Origin: Aurantimonas endophytica
Lineage (GTDB): Bacteria; Pseudomonadota; Alphaproteobacteria; Rhizobiales; Rhizobiaceae
DNA length: 64,000 nt
NCBI RefSeq assembly: GCF_014196845.1
Contig: NZ_JACIEM010000004.1
Location: 310,001 to 374,000 of the forward strand
Direction: 5' to 3'
The notes below the pieces were generated by a model, which ran no database searches, had not been told where the DNA came from, and saw only the letters and a program-made list of their open reading frames with translations. Below are positions 32,701 through 41,592 of this stretch, piece by piece. The translations under genes and the position numbers were made by a program. How positions within the stretch are numbered: position 1 is the first letter of the stretch; the number at the start of each line of letters is the position of its first letter.

Positions 32701-35196
32701 GTGATCGCGTCCAAGACAGCCGAGATCGGTGCGGACGGCGGCGAGGTGACGTTGGACGTGACCCCCGAATGGGGCGCCGGCGCCTATATCGCCGCCATCA
32801 TTTACCGGCCGATGGATCTGGACGCGCGGCGCATGCCGGGCCGGGCGATTGGCCTGGCCCATGCGAGCGTCGATCCGGGCGAGCGGCAGCTCGACGTTTC
32901 GATCGCGGCGCCGGAACAGATCGAGCCGCGCCGAAGCGTCGATGTTGCGGTCACCGTCGACGGCGTTTCGCCGGGCGAGACCGCCTATCTGACGCTGGCG
33001 GCGGTGGACGAGGGCATCCTCAACATCACCTCGTTCGAGCCGCCCTCGCTCTCGGGCTATTATTTCGGCCAGCGCCGGCTGGGCGTCGAGATCCGCGACC
33101 TCTATTCCAGGCTGATCGACCGCATGCAGGGCGCGCCCGGGACGGTGCGCTCGGGCGGCGACGCCAGCGGCAATTACGAGAGCCCGCCGCCGATGGACGA
33201 GCTGGTGGCGCTGTTCTCCGGCATCGTCACGGTCGGCGCCGACGGGCGGGCGAGCGTGCCGCTCGACATTCCGGACTTCAACGGCTCGCTCAAGCTGATG
33301 GCGCTCGCCTGGAGCAAGACCGGCATCGGCGAGGCCAACGCCGACATGCTGGTGCGCGATCCGGTGGTGATCGCCGTCAGCCGGCCGCGCTTCCTGGCGC
33401 CGGGCGACAGCTCGCGGATCGCCATCGACGTCACCCATGTCGAGGGCCCGACCGGCGAGATCGGCCTGTCGCTGACCGGCGGTACCGGCATCGTCTCGCT
33501 GGGCGGCGAGGCCGAAACGCGCCTCGACCTTGGCGAAGGGGCGCGCGAGCGCTTCATGCTGCCGGTGACGGCGGAGGCGATCGGCGACGCCGCCTTCGAG
33601 GTGGCCTTTACGCTGCCGGACGGCGAGGTTCTGACCAAGGCCTTCTCGGTGCCGGTGCGCTCCATCGCGCCGGAGACGGTGGAGCGGAGCCGCGTCGTGC
33701 TGGCGGCGAATGGCGGCCGGCTCGCGCTCGATCCGGACATCTTCGCCGATCTCGTTCCCGGTACCGGTGCGGCGACGCTGACCATCACCGGCGCCGCCGA
33801 GTTCGACGTCGCGGGCGTCGTGCGGGCGCTCGACCGCTATCCCTATGGCTGCACCGAGCAGATCACCAGCCGGGCGATGCCGCTGGTCTATCTCGACCCA
33901 ACCATCCTTGCCGCCGGGCTCGGCCGCACCGACGACGTGCGCCAGCGGGTCGACGAAGCGATCGCCGGGGTCCTCGCCAACCAGTCGTCGAATGGCAGTT
34001 TCGGCCTCTGGCAGCCGGATTACGGCGACCTCTGGCTGGATGCCTATGTCACCGACTTCCTGACCCGCGCCAAAGAGGCCGGCTACACGGTGCCGGAGAC
34101 CTCCTTCACGCTGGCGATCGACAATCTGCGCAACAGCCTCGCCTATCTGCCGGAGAAGCCGGATTTCGGCCCGGTCGCCTATGCCTATTACGTTCTCGCC
34201 CGCAACGGCCGGGCCGCGATCGGCGACCTGCGTTACTTCGCCGACAACGAGCTGGATAATTTCAAGACGCCGCTGGCCAAGGCGCAGATCGCCGCGGCGC
34301 TGGCGCTCTATGGCGACCGGGTGCGGGCGGAGCGGATATTCCGCACGGCGATCGATGCGTCCGCCGGCCCCATGACGCCGATCCCCGGCCGTACCGATTT
34401 CGGCACGCCGCTGCGCGACGACGCCGCGATCCTGACGCTGGGGCTGGAGACGGATGTCGACGGGCTCTCCTTCGACGGGCTGGTGCAGCGGGTCAACGCC
34501 GCGCGGCAGGAAATGCGCCATACCAGCACGCAGGAGGACGCCTGGTCGCTGCTGGCCGCCCACGCGCTGCTCGGCCGCAACCCGCCGCAGCTGACCGTCG
34601 GGGGCGAGGACATCGACGGCGTCTATTCGCGGGCCTTCGATGCGGCGGGGCTCGCCAGCGGGCTGGATGTCGCCAACCGGGCGGCGAACCCGGTGACGGC
34701 CGAGGTGACGCTGCGTGGCGTGCCCGAGATCGCGCCGCCGGCCTCCGTCGACGGCTACGCGATCAGCCGCAGCTACTACACGCTGGAGGGCGAGCTCGCC
34801 GACCCGTCCGCGATCGGCCAGGGCGACCGGCTGGTGGCGGTGGTCGAGATGACCCCGGTCGATGCCGGGCCGGCGCGGCTGATCATCGACGACCCGCTGC
34901 CGGCGGGATTCGAGATCGACAATCCGGCGATCCTGCGCGGCGGCGACGTCGCGGCGCTCGACTGGCTGGAACTGAACGGCGAGGCGGCGCATACCGAGTT
35001 CCGCGCCGACCGCTTCCTCGCCGCCATCGACCAGGGCGCGGACGACACCGCGACGCGGCGCTTCGCCTATATCGTGCGGGCCGTCTCGCCGGGCGAATTC
35101 GTGCATCCCGCGGCGCTGGTCGAGAACATGTACGACCCGACCCGGCGCGGCCGCACCGCCGAGAGCCGCGTCAGCGTCGTCGGCCCGCTGCGGTGA
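29716..35196 (+). CDS. Alpha-2-macroglobulin family protein with N-terminal PAN domain
   Basis: The 1826-residue protein starts with a signal peptide (about residues 1-26, ending PPAGA before QVA). A Cys-rich PAN/Apple-like domain follows (CSAACLGDRRCKAF and QWCFLK, about 55-90). The body is the bacterial A2M layout: MG domains, the A2M signature region (DIPDFNGSLKLMALAWSKTGIGEA), and a thioester motif YGCTEQ at about Cys1379 followed by the alpha-alpha toroid. The protein is thought to trap proteases in the periplasm and to guard the envelope. It is followed 19 bases later by the PBP1C gene, the classic pairing. An ATG at 29716 with GGGAG was chosen over an upstream one. Confidence 0.94.
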   Translation: MRVIGTLSAALAALVLAFLMAPPAGAQVAERRIVTTEGADYFGRDYDILKDVDLDLCSAACLGDRRCKAFTLNTSSQWCFLKEEVGELRTVAGAVSGKVVVAAAVDDDSIAAREADLDFLPRATLDEARRLRLELAGADRDSQFGEVTADSLAARAAAALSLPEAIRAWREALQRDPLDHRAWLGLSDAALNYTPEQYSERPQNDRFRELGAVNAYLVAGADDERAEALRALGASFEAKQDWKMAIRTYRRSLAIADVGSVQAQLDAVVAEHGFRIIEHTVDNNAANPRICLNFSDTLSGTLTSSENAGDYVSVEGGDNLPVTASGTQICVDGVTHGERYRIVARAGITAIDGEMLGKPAELSVYVRDRDPSVRFATNAYVLPAGGEATIPVTTINTDQIEARLQRIGDRALSRTIGDARFLRGLSQWQIDEVASDSGEDVWTGTVDVARETNEEVTTAIPVSAIAETIEPGVYILSAKAKNGPQYQDTLATQWFVVSDIGLTSFAAEDGFHVLARSLGTAGPIEGAALELVAVNNQILGTATTDAAGHARFPAGLLRGTGGDRPSVLTADKGGSDFVFLDMTQAPFDLTDRGVGGRAPAGPLDIFLTAERGIYRTGDTAYFTGTVRNATGAAVEGLTLTGIVTRPDGVEFARRQIADEGAGGFVWELGLPDNAMRGVWKVALHTDPKQPALAEKTVIVEDFEPETIDFDLSASAETLDPASPPTIDVAARYLFGAPAGELEVGGEAVLTASDTIEAFPGYRFGLAGDDTTATRQPFESATTDADGNATLAMTPFDAPATTKPVTASLQVRVMDASGRPVERTMTLPLAGSQPRLGMRPRFDGAVAEGAEAGFDLIAIDADGERQSLGGVEWRLEKITTQFQWYSTAGSWNYEPVRSGERVASGTIDIAADAPASLSLPVEWGEYELSLTAPGDAALPASAGFDAGWYVATGSMDTPDMARVSLDKPRYAVGDTATVHIEPRFAGTAEVLVMGESVIASKTAEIGADGGEVTLDVTPEWGAGAYIAAIIYRPMDLDARRMPGRAIGLAHASVDPGERQLDVSIAAPEQIEPRRSVDVAVTVDGVSPGETAYLTLAAVDEGILNITSFEPPSLSGYYFGQRRLGVEIRDLYSRLIDRMQGAPGTVRSGGDASGNYESPPPMDELVALFSGIVTVGADGRASVPLDIPDFNGSLKLMALAWSKTGIGEANADMLVRDPVVIAVSRPRFLAPGDSSRIAIDVTHVEGPTGEIGLSLTGGTGIVSLGGEAETRLDLGEGARERFMLPVTAEAIGDAAFEVAFTLPDGEVLTKAFSVPVRSIAPETVERSRVVLAANGGRLALDPDIFADLVPGTGAATLTITGAAEFDVAGVVRALDRYPYGCTEQITSRAMPLVYLDPTILAAGLGRTDDVRQRVDEAIAGVLANQSSNGSFGLWQPDYGDLWLDAYVTDFLTRAKEAGYTVPETSFTLAIDNLRNSLAYLPEKPDFGPVAYAYYVLARNGRAAIGDLRYFADNELDNFKTPLAKAQIAAALALYGDRVRAERIFRTAIDASAGPMTPIPGRTDFGTPLRDDAAILTLGLETDVDGLSFDGLVQRVNAARQEMRHTSTQEDAWSLLAAHALLGRNPPQLTVGGEDIDGVYSRAFDAAGLASGLDVANRAANPVTAEVTLRGVPEIAPPASVDGYAISRSYYTLEGELADPSAIGQGDRLVAVVEMTPVDAGPARLIIDDPLPAGFEIDNPAILRGGDVAALDWLELNGEAAHTEFRADRFLAAIDQGADDTATRRFAYIVRAVSPGEFVHPAALVENMYDPTRRGRTAESRVSVVGPLR

Positions 35197-35215
35197 CGGG
35201 CAGGGAGCGTTCGCG

Positions 35216-37291
35216 GTGTCACGGCTGAGGCGGCTGGCGCAGGGCGGGCTGCTGCTCCTGCTCCTCGCCATCGTGGCGATCGGAAGCGGCTATTCCGCCT
35301 TCGAGCGCGCCGTCACCGAGCGCATCGCCGGCTTCGCGGCGCCGGTGACCGGGGTCGAGGTCCGCGACCGGAACGGAGCGCTGCTCAGGGCTTTCGCCAA
35401 CGACGACGGCGGCTGGCGGCTGGCCGCCGGGGCCGAGGACGTCGACCCGCGCTACCTCGCCATGCTGCTCGCCTGGGAGGACAAGCGCTTCGCCGAGCAT
35501 CCGGGCGTCGATCCCGTGGCCTTCGGCCGGGCGCTCTGGCAATCGGCGCGGCACGGGCGGATCGTCTCCGGCGGCTCGACGCTGACCATGCAGGTGGCCC
35601 GGATGCTCGGCCGGCTGCCGACCGGCAGCTTTGCGGCCAAGGCCGAGCAAATCCTCTCCGCCATCGCGCTGGAGCGCAGCCAGGACAAGGCGGCGATCCT
35701 GTCGCTCTATCTCGAACTCGCTCCTTATGGCGGCAATCTGGAGGGCGTGCGGGCGGCGAGCCTCAGCTTCTTCGGCAAGGAGCCGCGGCGGCTGACGGCG
35801 GCGGAGGCGGCGCTCCTCGTCGCGCTGCCGCAAGCGCCCGAGCGCTACCGCCCCGACCGTTTTCCCGAACGCGCCAAAGCGGCGCGCGACCGGGTGCTCG
35901 ACCGGATGGAAGCGCTTGGCATCCTCGACGCCGACGAGGCGGCGCGGGCCCGCCGCGAGGCGATGCCGCCGGCACGGCGGCCGCTGCCGATGCTGGCGGC
36001 GCATGCGGCGGACCGGCTTCGGGCGGCGGACCCAAGCCGCAGGATCATCGACCTCACCATCGACAAGTCCGTGCAGGCGCGGCTCGAGGCTTATGCGAAG
36101 GAGAAGGCCGCGACGCTGAAGAAGCCGGTGAGCCTCGCCATCGTCGTCGCCGATCACGCGACCGGCGAGATCGTCGCCGATATCGGCTCGCCGGATCTGT
36201 TCGACCGCGAGCGGCAGGGCTTCGTCGACCTGACGCGGGCGTCGCGCTCGCCGGGATCGACGCTGAAGCCGCTGATCTACGGCCTCGCCTTCGAGCGCGG
36301 CGTCGCGCATCCCGAAAGCCTCGTCGACGATTCGCCGGGCGGCTTTTCCGGCTACACGCCGCAGAATTTCGACCGCGACTTCCAGGGCATCATCACCGCG
36401 CGGCGGGCGCTGCAGCTGTCGCGCAACCTGCCGGCCGTGGAACTCCTCAGCGCCGTCGGCCCGGCGCGGCTGGTCTACCGCATGCGGCGGGCGGGGGCGA
36501 AGCCGGAACTCGGCGACCGCTCGCTGCCGGGCCTTGCCATCGGGCTCGGCGGCATCGGCCTGACGCTGGAGGACCTCGTCGCGATCTATGGCGGCCTCGC
36601 CAATGGCGGCGTCGCCATGCCCCTGCACATCGAGCCGGGGGCGGCGGCGCCCGGCAAGCGCATCCTGTCGCCGCAGGCGGCCTGGTACGTCACCTCGATC
36701 CTCGCCGGCGCGACCACCACGGCCAAGGGCTCCCCCGGCACGATCGCCCACAAGACCGGCACGTCCTACGGCTACCGCGACGCCTGGACTATCGGCTACG
36801 ACGGCCGCCACGTCGTCGGCGTCTGGCTCGGGCGGCCGGATGGCGCGCCGGTGGAAGGCCTCGTCGGCGAGGCGACGGCGGTGCCGGTAATGCAGGACGT
36901 CTTCGCCCGGCTCGGGTCCCCGGCGCGCCTGGCCGGCCCGCCGCCCGGCATCCTCGCCTCGGCCGGGTCCGGCCTGCCGCCGCCGCTCCGCCGCATGGGC
37001 CGCGCCGCCGAGCGCGCGGAGGCCGGGCTGAAGCCGGAGATCGTCTTTCCGCCCAACGCCGCGCGGGTCGAAATCGGCTTCGGCGAGGGCGGAAGCGCCG
37101 GGACGGGCACGCTGCCGCTAAAAGTCCGCAACGGCCGCCCGCCTTTCACCTGGTATGTCGACGGCCGCCCGGTCACCCTCGGCACGCTCGACCGCCAGTC
37201 GAGCTGGCAGCCGGCCGAGCCGGGGTTCCTCAGCATTTCGGTAGTGGATGCCACCGGCGCGGCGGCGGCGACGCGGGTGTTCGTGGAGTAG
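35216..37291 (+). CDS. pbpC: Penicillin-binding protein 1C (class A, glycosyltransferase/transpeptidase)
   Basis: The 691-residue protein has an N-terminal membrane anchor (residues about 9-26), a GT51 glycosyltransferase domain with catalytic Glu88 in AWEDKRF, a transpeptidase domain with Ser348 in PGSTLK, SRN and HKTGTSYG, and a C-terminal BiPBP_C domain (about 605-690). It polymerises and cross-links glycan strands. GTG is the start, with a GGGAG site. The gene follows the A2M gene by 19 bases; the pair is thought to couple wall repair with defence against host or predator proteases. Confidence 0.95.
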   Translation: MSRLRRLAQGGLLLLLLAIVAIGSGYSAFERAVTERIAGFAAPVTGVEVRDRNGALLRAFANDDGGWRLAAGAEDVDPRYLAMLLAWEDKRFAEHPGVDPVAFGRALWQSARHGRIVSGGSTLTMQVARMLGRLPTGSFAAKAEQILSAIALERSQDKAAILSLYLELAPYGGNLEGVRAASLSFFGKEPRRLTAAEAALLVALPQAPERYRPDRFPERAKAARDRVLDRMEALGILDADEAARARREAMPPARRPLPMLAAHAADRLRAADPSRRIIDLTIDKSVQARLEAYAKEKAATLKKPVSLAIVVADHATGEIVADIGSPDLFDRERQGFVDLTRASRSPGSTLKPLIYGLAFERGVAHPESLVDDSPGGFSGYTPQNFDRDFQGIITARRALQLSRNLPAVELLSAVGPARLVYRMRRAGAKPELGDRSLPGLAIGLGGIGLTLEDLVAIYGGLANGGVAMPLHIEPGAAAPGKRILSPQAAWYVTSILAGATTTAKGSPGTIAHKTGTSYGYRDAWTIGYDGRHVVGVWLGRPDGAPVEGLVGEATAVPVMQDVFARLGSPARLAGPPPGILASAGSGLPPPLRRMGRAAERAEAGLKPEIVFPPNAARVEIGFGEGGSAGTGTLPLKVRNGRPPFTWYVDGRPVTLGTLDRQSSWQPAEPGFLSISVVDATGAAAATRVFVE

Positions 37292-37595
37292 GGTTGGGCG
37301 GCAGGAACCAATCGAACTCGGCGCCTGGTGCGAAGCCGGGCATTGAACAGCTGGGTCGGGTGGCAAGCGGAAATATTCGCTTCCTACAGGCACCAAGGCC
37401 GTCAGATATCCGACTCAGAAGCACCGGGAGCATTCCCGATATCGGCAGTTTCTAGCTGGTCTGCTTTCTAGCGACGGAACCTGCTTCTGATGGTGCGCTG
37501 CCGTCTTTCCGCAAAGGATGATTGTCCCGGGAATGCTGGGAGGTCCGAAACCTTCTTCAGCTTGGGGTGGCCCAGCGTCCACTGCGCCCGAGTCT
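37292..37595. other. Intergenic region between PBP1C and an NmrA-like gene
   Basis: These 304 bases separate two converging genes. I see no gene, repeat or strong terminator. The centre is less GC-rich than average, without a recognisable signal. Confidence 0.4.
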
Positions 37596-38534
37596 CTACC
37601 GCGCGTTCCACGTCAGGAAGGTCTCGGGCTCGTCCCCTCGGCTGAGCGCCTCAAGGTATAGGGACTTCCAAACCGTCCGAATGAAAGTTTCCATCGTGGT
37701 CGGTAGAGGGGGGCGGACTCCGTCGCCGCCGTGGAAGCGGACGACACCATGGTTCAACGCGTCGCTCGATCGGTCGTCGTCGAGCCATTGCTCAGGCCCG
37801 CCGAACCTCCTGAGGAATTCTTCTTCAATGTCTTTCTGCGTCCGATCGACGAACCTGTACTCCACCGGCTTGCCGATCTCACGACCCATGATATCGGCGA
37901 TCTCACGCATCGTGAGGTCCTGCGAGCCGACCTCGCGTATCACGCGATGCTCGCCTGTCGGGTTCGTCAGCTCCTTCGCCGCCAGTTCGGCGATGTCGTC
38001 CGTCGCGACCCACGGCATCTTCAGGTCCGGCTCGTAGAACCAGGCGAGACGCCCGTACTTCGCCACAGACCCCGTCCAGGCAAGCGTGTTCTCCATGAAC
38101 CAAGCCGCCCGCAAATGCACCAGGTCGATATGGGCCAACTCGTTGAGTTTCTGATCGAGGCGGTGGAACACCTCGAAGTGGCCAGTCTTCCCGTCGACTT
38201 CCGATCCCATCGACGTCAAGCTCACGGCGTGTTTCACAGGGGAGCCGCGAAGTGCGTCCACGAAGCGCTGTGCGACCGCCGGGTAGTGGCCCTCGATGTT
38301 GTTCCAGTCAGTCTTCACCATCAGGAAAGCAGCCTCGACATCCTGGAAAAAGCTGCCGAGGTCTCCCGTGCCGGTGTCGAAGCTGCCGAGAAACGGTTCG
38401 GCACCATCGTGGGCCAGGGCGTCGAGAGCCGGACCGCCCCTTGATAACGCCTTCACCTGATGTCCGGCACCGAGCAGGTTCCGGGTAAGTTTGGCAACGA
38501 TCCTTCCGGTCGCGCCGACGACAGCAATGCGCAT
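37596..38534 (-). CDS. NmrA-like NAD(P)-binding protein
   Basis: This 312-residue protein has a Rossmann motif GATGRIV at residues 8-14, where the third glycine of the GxxGxxG pattern is replaced by valine. The order of segments (VKALSRGGPALDAL, AFLMVKTDW, HAVSLTSMGSEV, HLRAAWFMENTLAW) matches NmrA-like quinone reductase/redox-sensor SDRs. Active-site Tyr-Lys of classical SDRs is not evident, which is normal for this group. It is divergent from an AraC regulator, with about 75 bases between starts. Role probably redox sensing or enone reduction; uncertain. Confidence 0.87.
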   Translation of the reverse strand: MRIAVVGATGRIVAKLTRNLLGAGHQVKALSRGGPALDALAHDGAEPFLGSFDTGTGDLGSFFQDVEAAFLMVKTDWNNIEGHYPAVAQRFVDALRGSPVKHAVSLTSMGSEVDGKTGHFEVFHRLDQKLNELAHIDLVHLRAAWFMENTLAWTGSVAKYGRLAWFYEPDLKMPWVATDDIAELAAKELTNPTGEHRVIREVGSQDLTMREIADIMGREIGKPVEYRFVDRTQKDIEEEFLRRFGGPEQWLDDDRSSDALNHGVVRFHGGDGVRPPLPTTMETFIRTVWKSLYLEALSRGDEPETFLTWNAR

Positions 38535-38608
38535 GGCAATCTCCGTTGGTGATGTTGATTGCCAACGGTAGCGGATTGCGGTTCGCCGGGATTTAGAGAT
38601 AGTGCCAT

Positions 38609-39418
38609 ATGATCCTCAAATCAGGCCAATCTGCCGTGGTTCCTCGCCCGTGTAGCGGCGACTTCGACCTTGATCGTTCGGATGGCCCTGCGGTCGCCTT
38701 GCGCGTCGACTTCGCCGATTATGAAAATGAAGTGCCCCAGCATCGACATCGGCCGGGACAGCTCATCCTGGCGCTGCATGGCGCCGTCATCTGTACGGCG
38801 GCGAACGGCCTGTGGATCATCCCGCCAGGCTTTGCGGTATGGATCCCAGGTGGGGTACCCCACAGCAATCAGGTGACGCCGAATGCGCGTCTTTCATATC
38901 TGTTCGTCGAGCCCGGCGCTGTGGCGATGCCTCAGAGCTGCTGCGCACTGTCTGTGTCGCCGATGCTCCGCGAGATGATCCTCCGCCTGGCGGATGTGCC
39001 AGACCGCTACGCTTCGGACGACCATATTGGCCGTCTGGTGCGGGTCTTGCTCGATGAGCTGGCGCTCATGCCGAGCGGGGGGCTCGAGCTGCCCGTGTCC
39101 GATCATCCCAAGATCGCCGTTATCGGCGCCGCCCTTGCGGCGGATCCGAGCGACCGTCGCACACTTCGCGAATGGGCTATGCATGTCGCCATGAGCGAAC
39201 GGTCCTTGAAGCGGTTGATCCGCCAAGAGACCGGGCTGACCTTCGGCCAATGGAGGCAACGACTCCATCTGATTGTCGCGCTGCGCGAACTCGCCAGCGG
39301 CGCCACGGTACAGAAAGTGTCGGGCGATCTCGGATATGAGTCCGCGACCGCCTTCATCGTCATGTTCAAAAAGGCGCTCGGAACGACACCGGGCCGCTAC
39401 TTCGCTTCACAGTTCTAG
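38609..39418 (+). CDS. AraC family regulator with cupin domain
   Basis: The 269-residue protein has an N-terminal cupin-like sensor (QHRHRPGQLILALHGAVIC, WIIPPGFAVWIPGGVPHS) and a C-terminal AraC pair of helix-turn-helix motifs at about residues 180-268. It contains LREWAMHVAMSERSLKRLI and LGYESATAFIVMFKKALGTTPG. It is divergent from the NmrA-like gene and probably controls it. Ligand unknown. Confidence 0.9.
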   Translation: MILKSGQSAVVPRPCSGDFDLDRSDGPAVALRVDFADYENEVPQHRHRPGQLILALHGAVICTAANGLWIIPPGFAVWIPGGVPHSNQVTPNARLSYLFVEPGAVAMPQSCCALSVSPMLREMILRLADVPDRYASDDHIGRLVRVLLDELALMPSGGLELPVSDHPKIAVIGAALAADPSDRRTLREWAMHVAMSERSLKRLIRQETGLTFGQWRQRLHLIVALRELASGATVQKVSGDLGYESATAFIVMFKKALGTTPGRYFASQF

Positions 39419-39658
39419 CGTAACCGATCACTGGCTGGACGACGAAAATCGGGGCGGTTTTCTCGCCAGACTCTCTCGATCGCTTTTCCGAAGGTTGCTT
39501 GGTGGTCTCGCTACCTGACGAGCTGGCCCTGGCCCGCACGACCCGCCCGCTCCCCGGCCGCGACGGGCCGGACGCACCCCCCCCACACCCTTACCGGTTG
39601 TGACGCCGCCGCCGCCGCGATATGGCAGGCCGGGACGAATTTTGCGGCAGAGGCCTTC

Positions 39659-41131
39659 ATGACGTTTACCGAGCGGCTTTACCGTCGGTCGCTGGTCGCT
39701 GCGATCACCGCCGGCTTTGCCCTGCTCATCGTGCTCGGCCTCGCCGTCGCCTGGCTGGTGGTGCGGACCCAGGAGAGCAGCCAGACCGTCACGCACACCT
39801 ATGAGGTGGAGGTGACGCTGTCGCAGATCCGGGTCCTCGTCGAGCGCGCGGAAGCGGCGCGGCGCGGCTTCCTGCTGGAGCCGCGCGAGGGCTTCCGCCG
39901 GGTCTTCGAGGAAACCGTGGAGCAGATCCCGCCGCTCCTCGACCAGATGGCAGGGATGGTCGCCGACAATCCGCCGCAGCTCGAGCGCGTCCGGCAACTG
40001 ACGTCGCTGACCAACGAGCATCTGGCGGTGCTGCGCGAATCGATCACCGAACGCGAGGCCGAGGGCCTGCGGCCGGAGGATGTCGGCCGCGTCGGTGCCG
40101 AGGACATCGCGCTGATCGTCGGTATCCGCGACGTGGCGCGGGCGATGTCCCAGGCCGAGTCCGATCTCCTGCGCGAGCGCACCGATTCCCAGCAGGCCTT
40201 CGTCGCCACTTCCTACGCGTTCATGATCGTCGCCTTCGTGCTGCTGCTGCTCGTCGCGCTCGGGACGATCTGGGCGGCACGGCAGAACGTTCGCGAGCTG
40301 CGCCAGTCGCGCGACAAGCTGCGCTTCCTCAACGACGACCTGGAATCGGTCGTGCAGACGCGGACCGCCGACCTGCAGCGCGCCAATGACGAGATCCAGC
40401 GCTTCGCCTACATCGTCTCGCACGACCTGCGCTCGCCGCTGGTGAACGTCATGGGCTTCACCAGCGAGCTCGACGCGGCGACGAAGCAGCTTGCCGAGAT
40501 GCTCGACAAGGCGGAGGCGGAAGCCCCGGACGTGATCACCGAGGACGCAAGGCTTGCGGTGCGCGAGGATCTGCCGGAGGCGATCGGCTTCATCCGCTCC
40601 TCCACCGAGAAGATGGACCGGCTGATCAACGCCATCCTGCGCCTGTCGCGCGAGGGCCGCCGCGTCATCACGCCGGAACGGATCGACATGAATGCGATGG
40701 TTCGCGGCATCGTCGACAGCCTGCAGCACCGGCTGACCGAGATGGGCGCCGAGGTGAAGGTCGAGCCGCTGCCTGACCTCGTCAGCGACCGGGTGGCGAT
40801 CGAGCAGATCTTCTCCAACCTGATCGAGAACGCGGTCAAGTACCTGAAGCCCGGGCGGCCGGGCGTCATCAAGGTCCGCGGCAAGCGGCAGAACGACCGG
40901 GTGATCTTCGAGGTCGAGGACAACGGGCGCGGCATCGATCCGAAGGACCACGACCGGGTTTTCGACCTGTTCCGCCGTTCCGGCCAGCAAGATCAGCCGG
41001 GCGAGGGAATCGGGCTGGCACATGTGCGCGCGCTGGCTTATCGACTTGGCGGAATGGTCGGCTGCGACTCGGCGCTTGACCAAGGGGCGACTTTCCGCCT
41101 TTCAATGACAGCCAAGCTGCATGAGACATGA
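39659..41131 (+). CDS. Membrane sensor histidine kinase with CHASE3 domain
   Basis: The 490-residue kinase has two membrane segments (about 13-35 and 185-206) enclosing a helical CHASE3 sensor domain. A coiled-coil linker follows, then a HisKA domain with His255 in YIVSHDLRSPL and a HATPase domain (N-box FSNLIENAVKYLKPG, G-boxes EDNGRGIDPKD and GEGIGLAHV). The final residues overlap an alternative start for the receiver gene. This class with DHp of the SHDLRSP type resembles cyanobacterial phytochrome-type kinases. Together with the two following genes it forms a phosphorelay unit; the signal is unknown. Confidence 0.92.
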   Translation: MTFTERLYRRSLVAAITAGFALLIVLGLAVAWLVVRTQESSQTVTHTYEVEVTLSQIRVLVERAEAARRGFLLEPREGFRRVFEETVEQIPPLLDQMAGMVADNPPQLERVRQLTSLTNEHLAVLRESITEREAEGLRPEDVGRVGAEDIALIVGIRDVARAMSQAESDLLRERTDSQQAFVATSYAFMIVAFVLLLLVALGTIWAARQNVRELRQSRDKLRFLNDDLESVVQTRTADLQRANDEIQRFAYIVSHDLRSPLVNVMGFTSELDAATKQLAEMLDKAEAEAPDVITEDARLAVREDLPEAIGFIRSSTEKMDRLINAILRLSREGRRVITPERIDMNAMVRGIVDSLQHRLTEMGAEVKVEPLPDLVSDRVAIEQIFSNLIENAVKYLKPGRPGVIKVRGKRQNDRVIFEVEDNGRGIDPKDHDRVFDLFRRSGQQDQPGEGIGLAHVRALAYRLGGMVGCDSALDQGATFRLSMTAKLHET

Positions 41132-41138
41132 GGACAAA

Positions 41139-41585
41139 GTGAACGCTCATCTCCCCGTGAATATCGTGATGATCGAGGACGATGAGGGCCACGCGCGCCT
41201 GATCGAGAAGAACATCCGCCGCGCCGGCGTGACCAATCCTGTCCGCCACTTCACCGACGGCACCTCGGCGCTGCAGTTCCTCTACGACGCCCCGGACGGT
41301 CCGGCCCACAACGGCCCGGCGCTGGTGCTGCTCGACCTCAACCTGCCGGACATGAGCGGCACGGACATCCTCGCCCGGATGAAGTCCGATGGGCCGCTGA
41401 AGCGCACGCCCGTCGTCGTCCTGACCACCACCGACGACAAGGTGGAGATCCAGCGCTGTTACGATCTCGGCGCCAACGTCTACATCACCAAGCCGGTGAA
41501 CTACGAAGCCTTCTCCCAGGCGATCCGCCAACTGGGCCTGTTCCTGTCGGTGATCCAGCTTCCCGACCCCGAGGCAGGCGGCTGA
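41139..41585 (+). CDS. Single-domain response regulator (Rcp1-like receiver)
   Basis: The 148-residue protein is one receiver domain: acidic pair in MIEDDEGHARLIEK, phospho-acceptor Asp66 in LVLLDLNLPDMSG, Thr in VVLTTTDD and conserved Lys in YITKPVNY. The insertion HNGP before the Asp strand and the extended C-terminus are those of cyanobacterial Rcp1-type regulators. GTG at 41139 follows AGGA at good spacing; ATG 41121 within the kinase gene is the alternative. It lies between a CHASE3 kinase and a REC-kinase fusion, so it may shuttle phosphate between them. Confidence 0.88.
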   Translation: MNAHLPVNIVMIEDDEGHARLIEKNIRRAGVTNPVRHFTDGTSALQFLYDAPDGPAHNGPALVLLDLNLPDMSGTDILARMKSDGPLKRTPVVVLTTTDDKVEIQRCYDLGANVYITKPVNYEAFSQAIRQLGLFLSVIQLPDPEAGG

Positions 41586-41592
41586 GCATCCC

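Noticed and set aside
29737-35271. A 1844-codon open frame antisense to the alpha-2-macroglobulin gene
   Set aside because: It is a mirror of the GC-rich codon use of the real gene, Arg/Ala/His-rich and without recognisable domains. The sense strand has signal peptide, PAN domain and thioester motif.
39419-39658. GC-rich inverted stretches before the CHASE3 kinase as a terminator
   Set aside because: Short complementary parts such as GGCCGG are expected by chance at this GC content, and no T-run follows.
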